Both the position numbers and the translations under genes were made by a program. A stretch of 15,904 nucleotides of DNA from CAYLXU01 sp964388055 (GTDB lineage Bacteria; Patescibacteriota; Minisyncoccia; UBA6257; JACRHW01). The stretch is from NCBI GenBank assembly GCA_964388055.1, contig CAYLXU010000015.1:1-15904 (forward strand), given 5' to 3'. Below, in pieces: positions 8,068 through 15,762 of this stretch. Each line of letters starts with the position of its first letter. The stretch's first letter is position 1. Below the pieces are notes generated by a model, which was not told the origin of the DNA, did not search any database, and saw nothing but the letters and a program-made list of their open reading frames with translations.

Positions 8068-8766
8068 CTAAGAACGATAAAAAAGAAAATTATGCCCATC
8101 GAAACTAAAGGACACGAACCCCCGTTGTTCCATCGCTTTTACAGCCTTTTTAGTATCCTCTAAGGAATATGGTTCTACACAATGGTGGTGAAACTCAATA
8201 AGCACCTGGTCAAAATAGTCGAAAGCGTGCGGGTCACTTTTTTCAATAAGTTCATATTCCGCACCCTCAAGATCCAATTTAATATAATCTGCCCTTTCGA
8301 GTTGTAATCGCTGCATCAATGTACCAAGAGTCACCGACTCTACGACATATGATGTGATTGTGTCTTGTCTTACATTTGTATGGGTCGCGTAAAGGGACCC
8401 GCTCACATTTTCGTTGCTTTCATAAAAAGTGATCTCCCCGTCTGTCGCGCTTACCGCCAAAGGAACGGGAACAAAATGATTTTTTGTTTCATGAGAAAGC
8501 TCCAAAAGTCCTTTTTGATGTTTTTTTGTTGGGTCTATTCCAAACGAATGCAAACCATATCTCTTTATCATCTCCATAGAAAAGTCCGCGTCATACCCAC
8601 ACCCAACGTCAATGAGAACACTGGAACTATTAAGTCTGTTCACAAAAAGATAATCTGGCTCTATAAACTTTATGCCCACAACCCACGCTCGAATCCCCAG
8701 TGATATCCTATTTAAAATTCTTGAAATTCTTCTCAACACTTTTTTAAAAATAAGAAATAGGTTCAT
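8068..8766 (-). CDS. FkbM family methyltransferase (232 aa)
   Basis: The SAM-binding loop LIDVGCGYD (51-59), FGIDPT (75-80), AVSATDGEITFYES (104-117) and above all DYIKLDLEGAEYELIE (160-175) are diagnostic of FkbM-type (Methyltransf_21) O-methyltransferases. The LDxEGxE motif lies at 164-170, and VLIEFHHH (188-195) follows. In glycan loci such enzymes methylate sugar hydroxyls. The first 32 residues are an arginine- and lysine-rich amphipathic stretch without a signal peptide, perhaps a membrane-surface anchor. It sits four bases after the toroid-protein gene and three before the GT4 gene. No clear ribosome-binding site is visible. The family is confident; the acceptor is unknown. Confidence 0.92.
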   Translation of the reverse strand: MNLFLIFKKVLRRISRILNRISLGIRAWVVGIKFIEPDYLFVNRLNSSSVLIDVGCGYDADFSMEMIKRYGLHSFGIDPTKKHQKGLLELSHETKNHFVPVPLAVSATDGEITFYESNENVSGSLYATHTNVRQDTITSYVVESVTLGTLMQRLQLERADYIKLDLEGAEYELIEKSDPHAFDYFDQVLIEFHHHCVEPYSLEDTKKAVKAMEQRGFVSFSFDGHNFLFYRS

Positions 8767-8770
8767 AAAA

Positions 8771-9955
8771 TTACGAGGTAATTTGTATATTTTTCGTTAT
8801 ATGTAAAAGAAGAAGATCTGCAAAAAATTTCGCCCCCCAATTAATCATCATATAAGGACAGTATGCTCCGTTAACTGGATAAGAGCCAGGCACGCCACCC
8901 ACAATCTCCTTTCCTGCGCCTTCAAGAACATGAACTCGTTTCAGCTCTCGAATCATCTGCTCTGCAGCAACTTGAAGCTCAGAATTTCCTTGCATCAAAT
9001 ATCCCTTAAGCCAATAAAAGGCGATTTGAGCATTTCCCGTAAGGCAAGAATCCCTATCCTTTGAGCCCCACGAAGAGTCAAGAGTTGTAGGAAGAAGAGT
9101 TGGAGAAGCCGATGAGTCTTTATAAACCCGAATATAAGGCTGAGCGCCTGCAATAAGAGCACGCAAAGCCGCATCTAAATACCCCTCCCCCTCGCGACCC
9201 AATAATAGCGCCGATTCAAAAAGGCCAGCTATGGTATACCCAACCAAGTGTGTCCATGGACGGTTTGGGTCTGTTAGACTTGTATCTTTAAACCACCCAA
9301 GTTCATTTTGTCGCACAAGCGTCCATTCTAACTGCCTGACCGCGCTCTCCTTATATTCCTCCTTCCCACTACGTTTCCAGACCTCAAGCAAAGCCCATGC
9401 CACTCTCGTGTGATATGTACGAGCACCCGCTGTAGTATATTTTACCCAGCTGCCATTTTCCTCCTGATGAACAAGAAGCCAATCCGCCGCCTTTTTTGCA
9501 GCAAGAAGATAACGAGAATCCCCTGTTTCATCATAAAGAACACAAAGTCCCAAAATCACTTGCCCTGTGTTAAAAACCTTCTTTCCCACGAAACCGTTCC
9601 CCAACACCTCCCCAAAAGCCCCATCCTCGCACTGTATCCCCAACTCCCAATCTCCCATTACAACGGCACGATCACGAAACGATACACTATTTTTTTGTAC
9701 AGCATATCTTAAAAAAGTCGGAATGATATATCCAGTCGTTTCTCGATATGCCGCACCCCATCTTTCCTCCAAAAGATCATACGCCGCCGCAACACCACCA
9801 CAACCAGTGACGTCCTGCGCTCCACACAACCACATCATTAACGCACCGAGATGATCCTCATCTCTCCCAACAGAATATGTAAAGTCGCGAAATTGTGAAT
9901 CAATCTTTTTCATCTTTACTATTCTCCGAACCTTCTTGTATGCCTTTACCAACAT
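8771..9955 (-). CDS. VpsJ-like alpha/alpha-toroid polysaccharide biosynthesis protein (394 aa)
   Basis: The protein is built from repeated helical hairpins: RETTGYIIPTFLRYA (71-85), VFNTGQVILGLCVLYDETGD (127-146), AADWLLVHQEENGSW (156-170), YHTRVAWALLEV (181-192), HLVGYTIAGLFESALLLG (236-253), CLTGNAQIAFYWLKGYL (304-320) and YPVNGAYCPYMMINWGAKFF (359-378). This is the six-hairpin toroid pattern shared by polysaccharide lyases, unsaturated glucuronyl hydrolases and terpenoid cyclases. The motifs resemble proteins annotated as VpsJ in exopolysaccharide loci, whose reaction I do not know. No signal peptide is visible, so it should act in the cytoplasm. An alternative ATG at 9913 has a better ribosome site, which would shorten the product by 14 residues. 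Lyase, hydrolase or epimerase activity remains open. Confidence 0.75.
   Translation of the reverse strand: MLVKAYKKVRRIVKMKKIDSQFRDFTYSVGRDEDHLGALMMWLCGAQDVTGCGGVAAAYDLLEERWGAAYRETTGYIIPTFLRYAVQKNSVSFRDRAVVMGDWELGIQCEDGAFGEVLGNGFVGKKVFNTGQVILGLCVLYDETGDSRYLLAAKKAADWLLVHQEENGSWVKYTTAGARTYHTRVAWALLEVWKRSGKEEYKESAVRQLEWTLVRQNELGWFKDTSLTDPNRPWTHLVGYTIAGLFESALLLGREGEGYLDAALRALIAGAQPYIRVYKDSSASPTLLPTTLDSSWGSKDRDSCLTGNAQIAFYWLKGYLMQGNSELQVAAEQMIRELKRVHVLEGAGKEIVGGVPGSYPVNGAYCPYMMINWGAKFFADLLLLHITKNIQITS
9924..9927 (-). promoter_or_regulatory. Possible Shine-Dalgarno GGAG favouring the alternative start at 9913
   Basis: On the minus strand GGAG lies ten bases before an in-frame ATG at 9913-9911, whereas the ATG at 9955 has no purine-rich site. 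The true N-terminus of the toroid protein may therefore be MKKIDSQF. The eight-base gap to the previous stop argues instead for 9955, so both starts stay possible. Confidence 0.35.
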
Positions 9956-9963
9956 ATGGAATA

Positions 9964-10608
9964 CTATTTTACTGCTTCCAAGAAAAACATTTGGTCTGGA
10001 CGATTATCAATTTGATCAATTTCTTGAATCTCGCTTTCAAGATACTCTTTTCTTTGAATCTCTCGGAACCCGGCTTTCTTAAAAAGCAATGCAAGAGTTT
10101 CGAAATCATAGACATATTTACATGGTCTGCCCCCATATGCTTCATATCCGTAAAACCAGGAGTTCACCTTATCTGCCATAGTTTCCCCCACAAATCGATC
10201 CTGTCCATTCAATGCCTTCTGAAAAAAGAAATCCCGATCCCCCTTAAGATACTTTTCCGCAATAACATGTAAATCCTGAACACCAAAACGTGCTCTACCA
10301 CCAACCCGCAATACTCGATACACATCTCTTACAATATCTTCCGCTCTCATACGTGAAAAATAATTGATAGCGGATATACACACAATCGTTTTCATTGAAC
10401 CCTCGCCGAAGGGTAAGTTTTTATTTTCAAGGTCCAACACAAGGTCAGCCTCCGGAACAACATCAATATTCCAGTAATTCTTGAGAAGGATGGACCCAGA
10501 ACAAAGGTTAATCTTTTCAAATGAATGCTTAACAAAACCCCACCTAATACCAAAAGGCAAAAGCGTCCCTTTCCAAAATATTTTGAAAAAATTTTTAACT
10601 CTTCCCAT
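9964..10608 (-). CDS. Class I SAM-dependent methyltransferase with atypical glycine loop (214 aa)
   Basis: The core is recognisable by INLCSGSILLKNYWNIDV (33-50), which aligns with the LNLGCG...NVD pattern of the other methyltransferases here. VYRVLRVGGRARFGVQDL (96-113) corresponds to the usual LKPGG...VPDL segment. Two departures stand out: the SAM loop is NLCSG rather than NLGCG, and the LEH motif region reads ISAINYFSRM (78-87). It may still bind SAM, but catalysis is less certain than for its neighbours. The ATG overlaps the end of the upstream methyltransferase gene by 14 bases, indicating coupling. The N-terminal 25 residues are basic and aromatic, as in several neighbouring proteins. 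Confidence 0.82.
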   Translation of the reverse strand: MGRVKNFFKIFWKGTLLPFGIRWGFVKHSFEKINLCSGSILLKNYWNIDVVPEADLVLDLENKNLPFGEGSMKTIVCISAINYFSRMRAEDIVRDVYRVLRVGGRARFGVQDLHVIAEKYLKGDRDFFFQKALNGQDRFVGETMADKVNSWFYGYEAYGGRPCKYVYDFETLALLFKKAGFREIQRKEYLESEIQEIDQIDNRPDQMFFLEAVK

Positions 10609-11353
10609 TGTCTTTCAAGTAATTAAAAGAAGAAGTTAAGTTCCCCTTTTTATCAAAAACAAAGAAATTAAATCCACCTTTCCAAAGAAACATATTTGAA
10701 AATAAATCTTTGTTCTTTCTGTACATAGATCGAATCCGATTGGGATATTTCGCATGAATCATGTGGTAAAACTCATCAGTCCCCACATCTCGTTGTTCGT
10801 ATGGTTGATATTCATTGAAAATAAGGGTCTGCCCCACTTGAGTAACGTGCCACTTATGAAAGTGTGGAATTTGTGTGAAATTACACATTATGTCCGACAT
10901 GCGTGTTGGGGTTTCTATGTAACCTCGTTTACCCACCCTCATAAGCTCCAAGCACGCTTTTTCCGGATCTTCCACGTGCTCAAGTACATGTGCACAATAG
11001 ACAAAATCAAATTCCCTATCCTTGAAAGGTAAATTCTGCACATCCGCCTGAGTAAAAGGAAGTCCACTCGTTTTTAATTCATTGTACCTATGTTGAGTTT
11101 TTTGTGGATATAGATCACACAGGTGAGTAGCAAATTCAAAAGGCTCTCCACCACTACCAACATCCAACACTCTCTCTCCCGGGTTAATATCAAATTTTAC
11201 AAAACGCGACTGATATTCACTTTTTGTCTCAGAAGAGTGCCCTTTTAAAACATACAACTTAACGTAAAAAATATTGAGCCTCCTTAATATTGGTCTTAAT
11301 GTGTTATGCCATACCCACCCACAAGTTTTTTTTACTAATTGTTTCAGTTTCAT
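10595..11353 (-). CDS. Class I SAM-dependent methyltransferase, Methyltransf_11 type (252 aa)
   Basis: Motifs appear in the normal order: VLDVGSGGEPFEFA (62-75) is the SAM loop, followed by ADVQNLPFKDREFDFVYC (103-120) and AHVLEHVEDPEKACLEL (121-137). These are the hallmarks of Methyltransf_11 domains. RGYIETPTRMSDIM (143-156) replaces the usual VPxxxx stretch after motif III. The first 36 residues form a basic, aromatic-rich extension before the fold. The gene follows the surface-carbohydrate gene after 13 bases and runs 14 bases into the next methyltransferase gene. Two methyltransferases made in tandem may act on the same sugar at successive positions, but this is inference. Confidence 0.9.
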   Translation of the reverse strand: MKLKQLVKKTCGWVWHNTLRPILRRLNIFYVKLYVLKGHSSETKSEYQSRFVKFDINPGERVLDVGSGGEPFEFATHLCDLYPQKTQHRYNELKTSGLPFTQADVQNLPFKDREFDFVYCAHVLEHVEDPEKACLELMRVGKRGYIETPTRMSDIMCNFTQIPHFHKWHVTQVGQTLIFNEYQPYEQRDVGTDEFYHMIHAKYPNRIRSMYRKNKDLFSNMFLWKGGFNFFVFDKKGNLTSSFNYLKDNGKS

Positions 11354-11366
11354 ATGTACGATATTT

Positions 11367-12785
11367 TTACATCAATTCCTGTTGTAATTTTCGCTCAAAC
11401 CTCAACAACTGTCTTTCCGTATAAAAATAGTCATATTCCTTTCCAAATAAATTTACGTACCAAAAAGCTGGTAGATTAAACAGAAAGAATAAACGCAGAA
11501 TATAAAAGTGAAGCCCGTACAAAACTAATTTTTTTATATTAACTAGAATGTCCAGTGGTTTTATGTCATAAGATACCTCTCTGGGCGCACGAAACCAAAA
11601 ATCATATATAGCCTTTGCGGCGCGCTGGCTGGATTGACCATCAAGGGCATAAAACCATTGTTTTACAAAATTTTTCCGCGCAAGTTCCTGAGACACAGGA
11701 ATGGCATTGTCGCACAGGACCATATCCAATGCATTTTCTAAATCAAAATATGTTTTACAAATAAAGTTTCCTTTTTTGGGATCAGCAAAATCGACCAATG
11801 GATCTCCTTTGTACATTTCGGCAAATATGTCAGATTCTTCAAACCAAAGAAGAATTGTGGGCTTGGCGAAACTCCATGCCTGGACAGAAGTTGTAGAATT
11901 CCAGTGCACAAGCACGTCGCTTATATTTAAAAGATCATAGATCTCAACATTATGAACAGAAGTTACTTGTGGATTAGTACCCCACGCCTCACTGTATGCA
12001 TCCTCCTTTTCTACTGGGTGTTTTTTAATAAGTAACTGCCAATCTTGGTGTTCTTCAAGTAATTGTGAAAAATATTGAATAGTCTTTTCTCTCATACCCT
12101 TCGAAGCCTGTATCTGCTTGAGTGCCTCATCTTTTGTAATATTCCAATGGGAATACTTCGTATCCCATTCTGCTATATCAATATCGGCCATAGAAAATGA
12201 AGATGCAAGAAAAATTATCTTTTTCTTTTCAGGAGAAACATCATAAAGACTATAAAATTTTTCACGCGAGAGTAACCATTTCCTAAAGAGAGGCGCCCCC
12301 CAATCAAACGTGGGAAAACCAACAACCCTGACCTGACTCTTAAGTACTTTATTGTGAGACACCAAAACATTCTTCATGCCCTCTACTGCTAGCAAAACCC
12401 CACTAATTAGGTTCTTATAGTCATACCTGCTCACAAAATGGATAGGATTAGCCCACACAAAGCTTTCAGTAGGAGACATAATACAGGACACACCCATTGC
12501 ATTTAACCGACGATACATTTCAAGAGAGTCAGGAGAATCTATGCTAATATGTACCACAACGTCTGGCGCACAAAGAAAACTCCAAAAGCGTTCCAAAAAC
12601 ATCATAGATTTAATCTTCACACGCAATCCGTATCTATATTTCAACTGCGCATAAACTGCAACAAGTCCAAGAGTATCCCTATTTCCATTATTTACAAAAA
12701 TAAGAACATCTTGTTTGAAAGTTTTCTGCAACCAGCTTAAAACCTTGTTCGGTTTTGATAAAAAATTTTTAACCACCTGCTTCAT
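11367..12785 (-). CDS. Surface carbohydrate biosynthesis protein, GT-B/CDP-glycerol transferase-like (472 aa)
   Basis: The middle and C-terminal parts, with LLIKKHPVEK (251-260), LLNISDVLVHWNSTTSVQAW (285-304) and SFAKPTILLWFEE (305-317), match the donor-binding half of capsule-type GT-B proteins related to CDP-glycerol glycerophosphotransferases and KpsC/KpsS-like enzymes. A family named surface carbohydrate biosynthesis protein fits best. The frame extends to a TTG at 12848, but that would run 53 bases into the upstream gene. The ATG at 12785 is ten bases past that gene's stop and is preferred, although no strong Shine-Dalgarno is seen. Residues 415-445 are rich in Leu, Phe and Tyr and could anchor the protein to the membrane. 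The transferred group (sugar or polyol phosphate) is unknown. Confidence 0.78.
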   Translation of the reverse strand: MKQVVKNFLSKPNKVLSWLQKTFKQDVLIFVNNGNRDTLGLVAVYAQLKYRYGLRVKIKSMMFLERFWSFLCAPDVVVHISIDSPDSLEMYRRLNAMGVSCIMSPTESFVWANPIHFVSRYDYKNLISGVLLAVEGMKNVLVSHNKVLKSQVRVVGFPTFDWGAPLFRKWLLSREKFYSLYDVSPEKKKIIFLASSFSMADIDIAEWDTKYSHWNITKDEALKQIQASKGMREKTIQYFSQLLEEHQDWQLLIKKHPVEKEDAYSEAWGTNPQVTSVHNVEIYDLLNISDVLVHWNSTTSVQAWSFAKPTILLWFEESDIFAEMYKGDPLVDFADPKKGNFICKTYFDLENALDMVLCDNAIPVSQELARKNFVKQWFYALDGQSSQRAAKAIYDFWFRAPREVSYDIKPLDILVNIKKLVLYGLHFYILRLFFLFNLPAFWYVNLFGKEYDYFYTERQLLRFERKLQQELM

Positions 12786-12795
12786 CTGTAATGTT

Positions 12796-13806
12796 TTAAA
12801 TAGCTTTCGCCACCATAACAAAGTTATCTCCCATTTCTTTTTTATCAATTATCGCTTCAAAATCGTTAAGATTCTCCATCAGAAATGCGTACATGGGGGT
12901 GTTCTGAAAATCTGGTATAAGTAGCGTGAGGTATTTAATAAATTCATAAAAGTCCAACCCAAAATCCCAAAACGCAACCGGCTTAAGCCCAGATCGTTCT
13001 AGAGCATACACCATTGACTGTTTGGTAAACTGCTGAATTACAGCGGGTGGAATAAGGTGCCTCGTGGTGTAATCTGGAAAACTTTTTTGAAGAATGGTGG
13101 AAAAGGAATTTGAGTTTGCCTCTCCAATCACCACCATGCCATTTTTCTTTAAATGTTTTCTCACAAGCGCAAGTTCTTTCATGGGTTCAGAAATCACCTC
13201 GAGGTATCCAAAAAGCGATATCACATCAAATTTCAAATCTTTATTCTTTCTTGAAAAATCTTGAAACAGCTCCTGACGCACATCGACTCCTAATACCTCA
13301 CGTCCGGTGCGAACTGAATCTGAACTTATCTCCAATCCTGTTGCCTTCCACCCCTTAAACGATTCAACACATTTTAGTACGTCACCAATCGCAGACCCCA
13401 CATCTAACCAAGTACCATTTTTTACTTTGGGGGCAAATTGCATTGCGTATTTCACTTTTGGCCCGGAGATATTTTTAACACGATAGGCAATTTGCTCTTC
13501 AGACGTATATGTTTTCGCATATTCGGCACTCTCTTCATAAAATTTATTAAGCTGTTCCTGAGAAAGACGTTTCGTTAAAAAGACATGTCCACACTTATCG
13601 CACTGTACATATTGAATGCCATATACCTTCACAAAATCATGACTCTTCTTTGATTTGCACACATAACAAATACCAATAGAGACCGTAGCCTGTCTATCGT
13701 ATTCTTCAGCGCGTTCCTTCATGCGAGCAGCATATGCCTTGATATTTGCTATGATATTCGCCTGAAACTGGGTTGGATGAATAGTTTTTCCGTATTTTGT
13801 CTTCAT
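12796..13806 (-). CDS. SAM-dependent methyltransferase with N-terminal zinc ribbon (336 aa)
   Basis: Two CxxC pairs (CYVC at 47-50 and CDKC at 69-72) form a zinc ribbon. The SAM loop WLDVGSAIGD (133-142), GLEIS (157-161), FDVISLFGYLEVISEP (193-208) and LKKNGMVVIGEAN (219-231) belong to a Methyltransf_23-like domain. This zinc-ribbon-plus-methyltransferase layout recalls the deoxysugar C-methyltransferases of the TylCIII/NovU type, so C-methylation of a ketosugar is possible, but the protein lacks the usual LEH motif (LEV here) and O-methylation is equally open. The frame is open to 13878, but the ATG at 13806 avoids overlap with the upstream gene and lies five bases past its stop. The first 40 residues are a charged helix. 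Confidence 0.85.
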   Translation of the reverse strand: MKTKYGKTIHPTQFQANIIANIKAYAARMKERAEEYDRQATVSIGICYVCKSKKSHDFVKVYGIQYVQCDKCGHVFLTKRLSQEQLNKFYEESAEYAKTYTSEEQIAYRVKNISGPKVKYAMQFAPKVKNGTWLDVGSAIGDVLKCVESFKGWKATGLEISSDSVRTGREVLGVDVRQELFQDFSRKNKDLKFDVISLFGYLEVISEPMKELALVRKHLKKNGMVVIGEANSNSFSTILQKSFPDYTTRHLIPPAVIQQFTKQSMVYALERSGLKPVAFWDFGLDFYEFIKYLTLLIPDFQNTPMYAFLMENLNDFEAIIDKKEMGDNFVMVAKAI

Positions 13807-13811
13807 ATATT

Positions 13812-15110
13812 TTAATTTATTTTGAACATGGTAATTAAGTTTTTTTCCTCCATCTCTTTGAAATAATCGCATAGCCATGAAAAATCCACACCAAACATTT
13901 CCGCAACATCAAAGATGCTATGATAACCATCCAACAAGCGTGGCATTTTGGACTGAAAGAGTTCCATTTTCTTATTTTTGTGTAGATCACCGGTAATAAT
14001 CTGCCCAGGATCAATATATAAGTCGTATTTTGGGTTAGCAAGACTTACAAGTCCATCGAATCTTCTCTTCACACATCTATCGTTTTCTAAAATAAATACT
14101 ATATCCATCAAATATTGCACAGCCTCTTCGAGTTTGTCTTCCAAGATAATATCCATGTTCTCATCACTTGTGTGATACTCAGGATAGGGAAAACGGGAAA
14201 TTGAAGGAGTCGGAATTTCAATACCAGGGGCCTCAAACACAATTTCATCATTACCCACCGATTCTCTGAAGGCATGCAATCTTGAATCTGGATACCTTGC
14301 CAATACAGCCCTCGAAACTCTATCTATATATGAATCGCCTGAATAAGAACCCTGAAAATTAAAACTGTTATTATTTCCAAGCGCCTCCAAAAACATTGCG
14401 TATTTAATATTCTTAACCCCCTCTCCCAGAGCCTTAAGATAGAAAACAGAGCCAACAATTTCTGGGACAAGTAGCAATTTATACGTATAGGAAGAGGATG
14501 GATATTTTTCTGCAATTCGATTTAACAGCTCAATCCCTACCGCACAACCGGCCATGTCATCATTACTCAACCCAGGATGGTCAATGTGCGCAACAAACAT
14601 CATTGTTTGCGACCCATTCCCAACCGAGAACTCCCTGACAAGCATCTGTCCAGATTCTAGAGATGTTCTTAAGACAACTTGGTAGGCCCCATCTGCAAGG
14701 GAATCAACAAAGGTTTTTGGAACGCAAAAACCCCACTCAGAATCCCATGGTCTATACTGCAGTCGAAAATGAAATGGGATTGCGCTCTCCCTCTCTTTGC
14801 TGAAATAAAGGTGAGATAATAATTCCCCTTTTGATAACACCCCTTGGAAAGAGGCAGAGTTTGCAATAACACCTAATGGATGTGAAAGACCGTCATATAC
14901 CACCTCTCCATCCTTTATTATCTTTGCTTCGAATACGGTCCACTTTTGCGGGACCGTCCATCCGTTGTGCTCTTCACCAGATGCAAAAAACCAATCTCTT
15001 TTCTCGGCAAGAGAATGTTTGCTTAAATTGTTTATAGCCAAAACAGTATCGTCTGCAACATACACTCTACGCAAAAGGTAATTCTCTTGTATCATGTCCT
15101 TAATCTTCAT
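13812..15110 (-). CDS. DUF4910/COG4310 zinc aminopeptidase-like protein with C-terminal winged helix (432 aa)
   Basis: The catalytic core resembles M28-type zinc hydrolases. The candidate metal ligands are in AHIDHPGLSNDDMAG (174-188; His175 or His178, and Asp185), VPEIVGS (215-221; Glu217), FLEALGN (240-246; Glu242) and YHTSDEN (312-318; His313). An inserted beta-rich domain (about 50-165) precedes the core, as in DUF4910 proteins, and residues 350-430 look like the small winged-helix (HTH_47) domain of that family. Such proteins are called aminopeptidase-like, but their substrate is not established as far as I know. Here it lies between a sugar formyltransferase gene (11-base overlap) and a zinc-ribbon methyltransferase gene, so an amide bond on an amino sugar is a more likely target than a peptide. 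Confidence 0.85.
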   Translation of the reverse strand: MKIKDMIQENYLLRRVYVADDTVLAINNLSKHSLAEKRDWFFASGEEHNGWTVPQKWTVFEAKIIKDGEVVYDGLSHPLGVIANSASFQGVLSKGELLSHLYFSKERESAIPFHFRLQYRPWDSEWGFCVPKTFVDSLADGAYQVVLRTSLESGQMLVREFSVGNGSQTMMFVAHIDHPGLSNDDMAGCAVGIELLNRIAEKYPSSSYTYKLLLVPEIVGSVFYLKALGEGVKNIKYAMFLEALGNNNSFNFQGSYSGDSYIDRVSRAVLARYPDSRLHAFRESVGNDEIVFEAPGIEIPTPSISRFPYPEYHTSDENMDIILEDKLEEAVQYLMDIVFILENDRCVKRRFDGLVSLANPKYDLYIDPGQIITGDLHKNKKMELFQSKMPRLLDGYHSIFDVAEMFGVDFSWLCDYFKEMEEKNLITMFKIN

Positions 15111-15753
15111 GGATATTTTCTTGTTTAGAAATCTTTAAAATATATCGTTTACCCTTATGCCAAAAAAAAGCTGGATACCGTTCATTATCAACAACTCTTA
15201 AAAGATTAAACTGTTCCTTGATCGTTTTGTGTACATCTAACTCGCTGTCTGCAGGTGTACGTCTGCGGTACCATGAAGTTTTACCCCGCTGAGGAATCCC
15301 GCGCACGTTTGAATAATTCTCAAAAAACTTGAGTATTAGTTCTACGGTCTTCAAGGCAAGTCGTTCCTTAAGTTCATCGTGCAATTCGTGCCCTTCAAAA
15401 AGGATGTGTTCCTGAAAATAAATATGGCCCGAGTCAACCTTCTCTGCCGCCTCAAATAATGTAAGCCATATCTTATTTTTCCCCTCCAATATCTGCCATG
15501 TAAACGGCGCGAAACCACGACCAAGCGGCAGCCTGCTTTCGTGAACCACGATATTGTGCGTATTTAATTGAAGAATTTCTGGCACCACTATACGCATGCA
15601 ACTTAACAACAAAAGACAATCCCCCTTCTTAACGCTCTTATGGTCATGCGCAAGAACAACTCTGTGTCCCTTATTCTTTAAGGTGTTCACAAGCCTTATA
15701 GCGTGTGGCATAAACCAACTTTCCTTATTGTCCACCAAGACAGTAATCTGCAT
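15100..15753 (-). CDS. Sugar N-formyltransferase-like protein (217 aa)
   Basis: The formyltransferase fold is recognised by VVHESRLPLGRGFAPFTWQI (69-88) and LTLFEAAEKVDSGHIYFQE (97-115), which align with the HPSLLPxxRGxxP...WAI and VTLHxMDxxxDTGDI segments of methionyl-tRNA and sugar formyltransferases. His71 and Asp107 of the catalytic Asn-His-Asp triad are present, but the Asn position is Val69. The C-terminal part contains YRRRTPADSELD (162-173) and VVDNERYPAFFWHKG (187-201), as in the C-terminal domain of ArnA-like enzymes. It would use N10-formyl-tetrahydrofolate to formylate an amine on a nucleotide-linked sugar. It starts nine bases after the stop of a probable deacetylase gene and overlaps the next gene by 11 bases. 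Confidence 0.85.
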   Translation of the reverse strand: MQITVLVDNKESWFMPHAIRLVNTLKNKGHRVVLAHDHKSVKKGDCLLLLSCMRIVVPEILQLNTHNIVVHESRLPLGRGFAPFTWQILEGKNKIWLTLFEAAEKVDSGHIYFQEHILFEGHELHDELKERLALKTVELILKFFENYSNVRGIPQRGKTSWYRRRTPADSELDVHKTIKEQFNLLRVVDNERYPAFFWHKGKRYILKISKQENIHED

Positions 15754-15762
15754 ATATTTTGT

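Noticed and set aside
12786..12848. Longer form of the surface carbohydrate protein from a TTG at 12848
   Set aside because: It needs a TTG start and a 53-base overlap with the upstream methyltransferase. The ATG at 12785 is ten bases past that stop.
13807..13878. Longer form of the zinc-ribbon methyltransferase from an ATG at 13878
   Set aside because: It overlaps the conserved C-terminus of the DUF4910 gene by 67 bases, and the extra residues have no family character.
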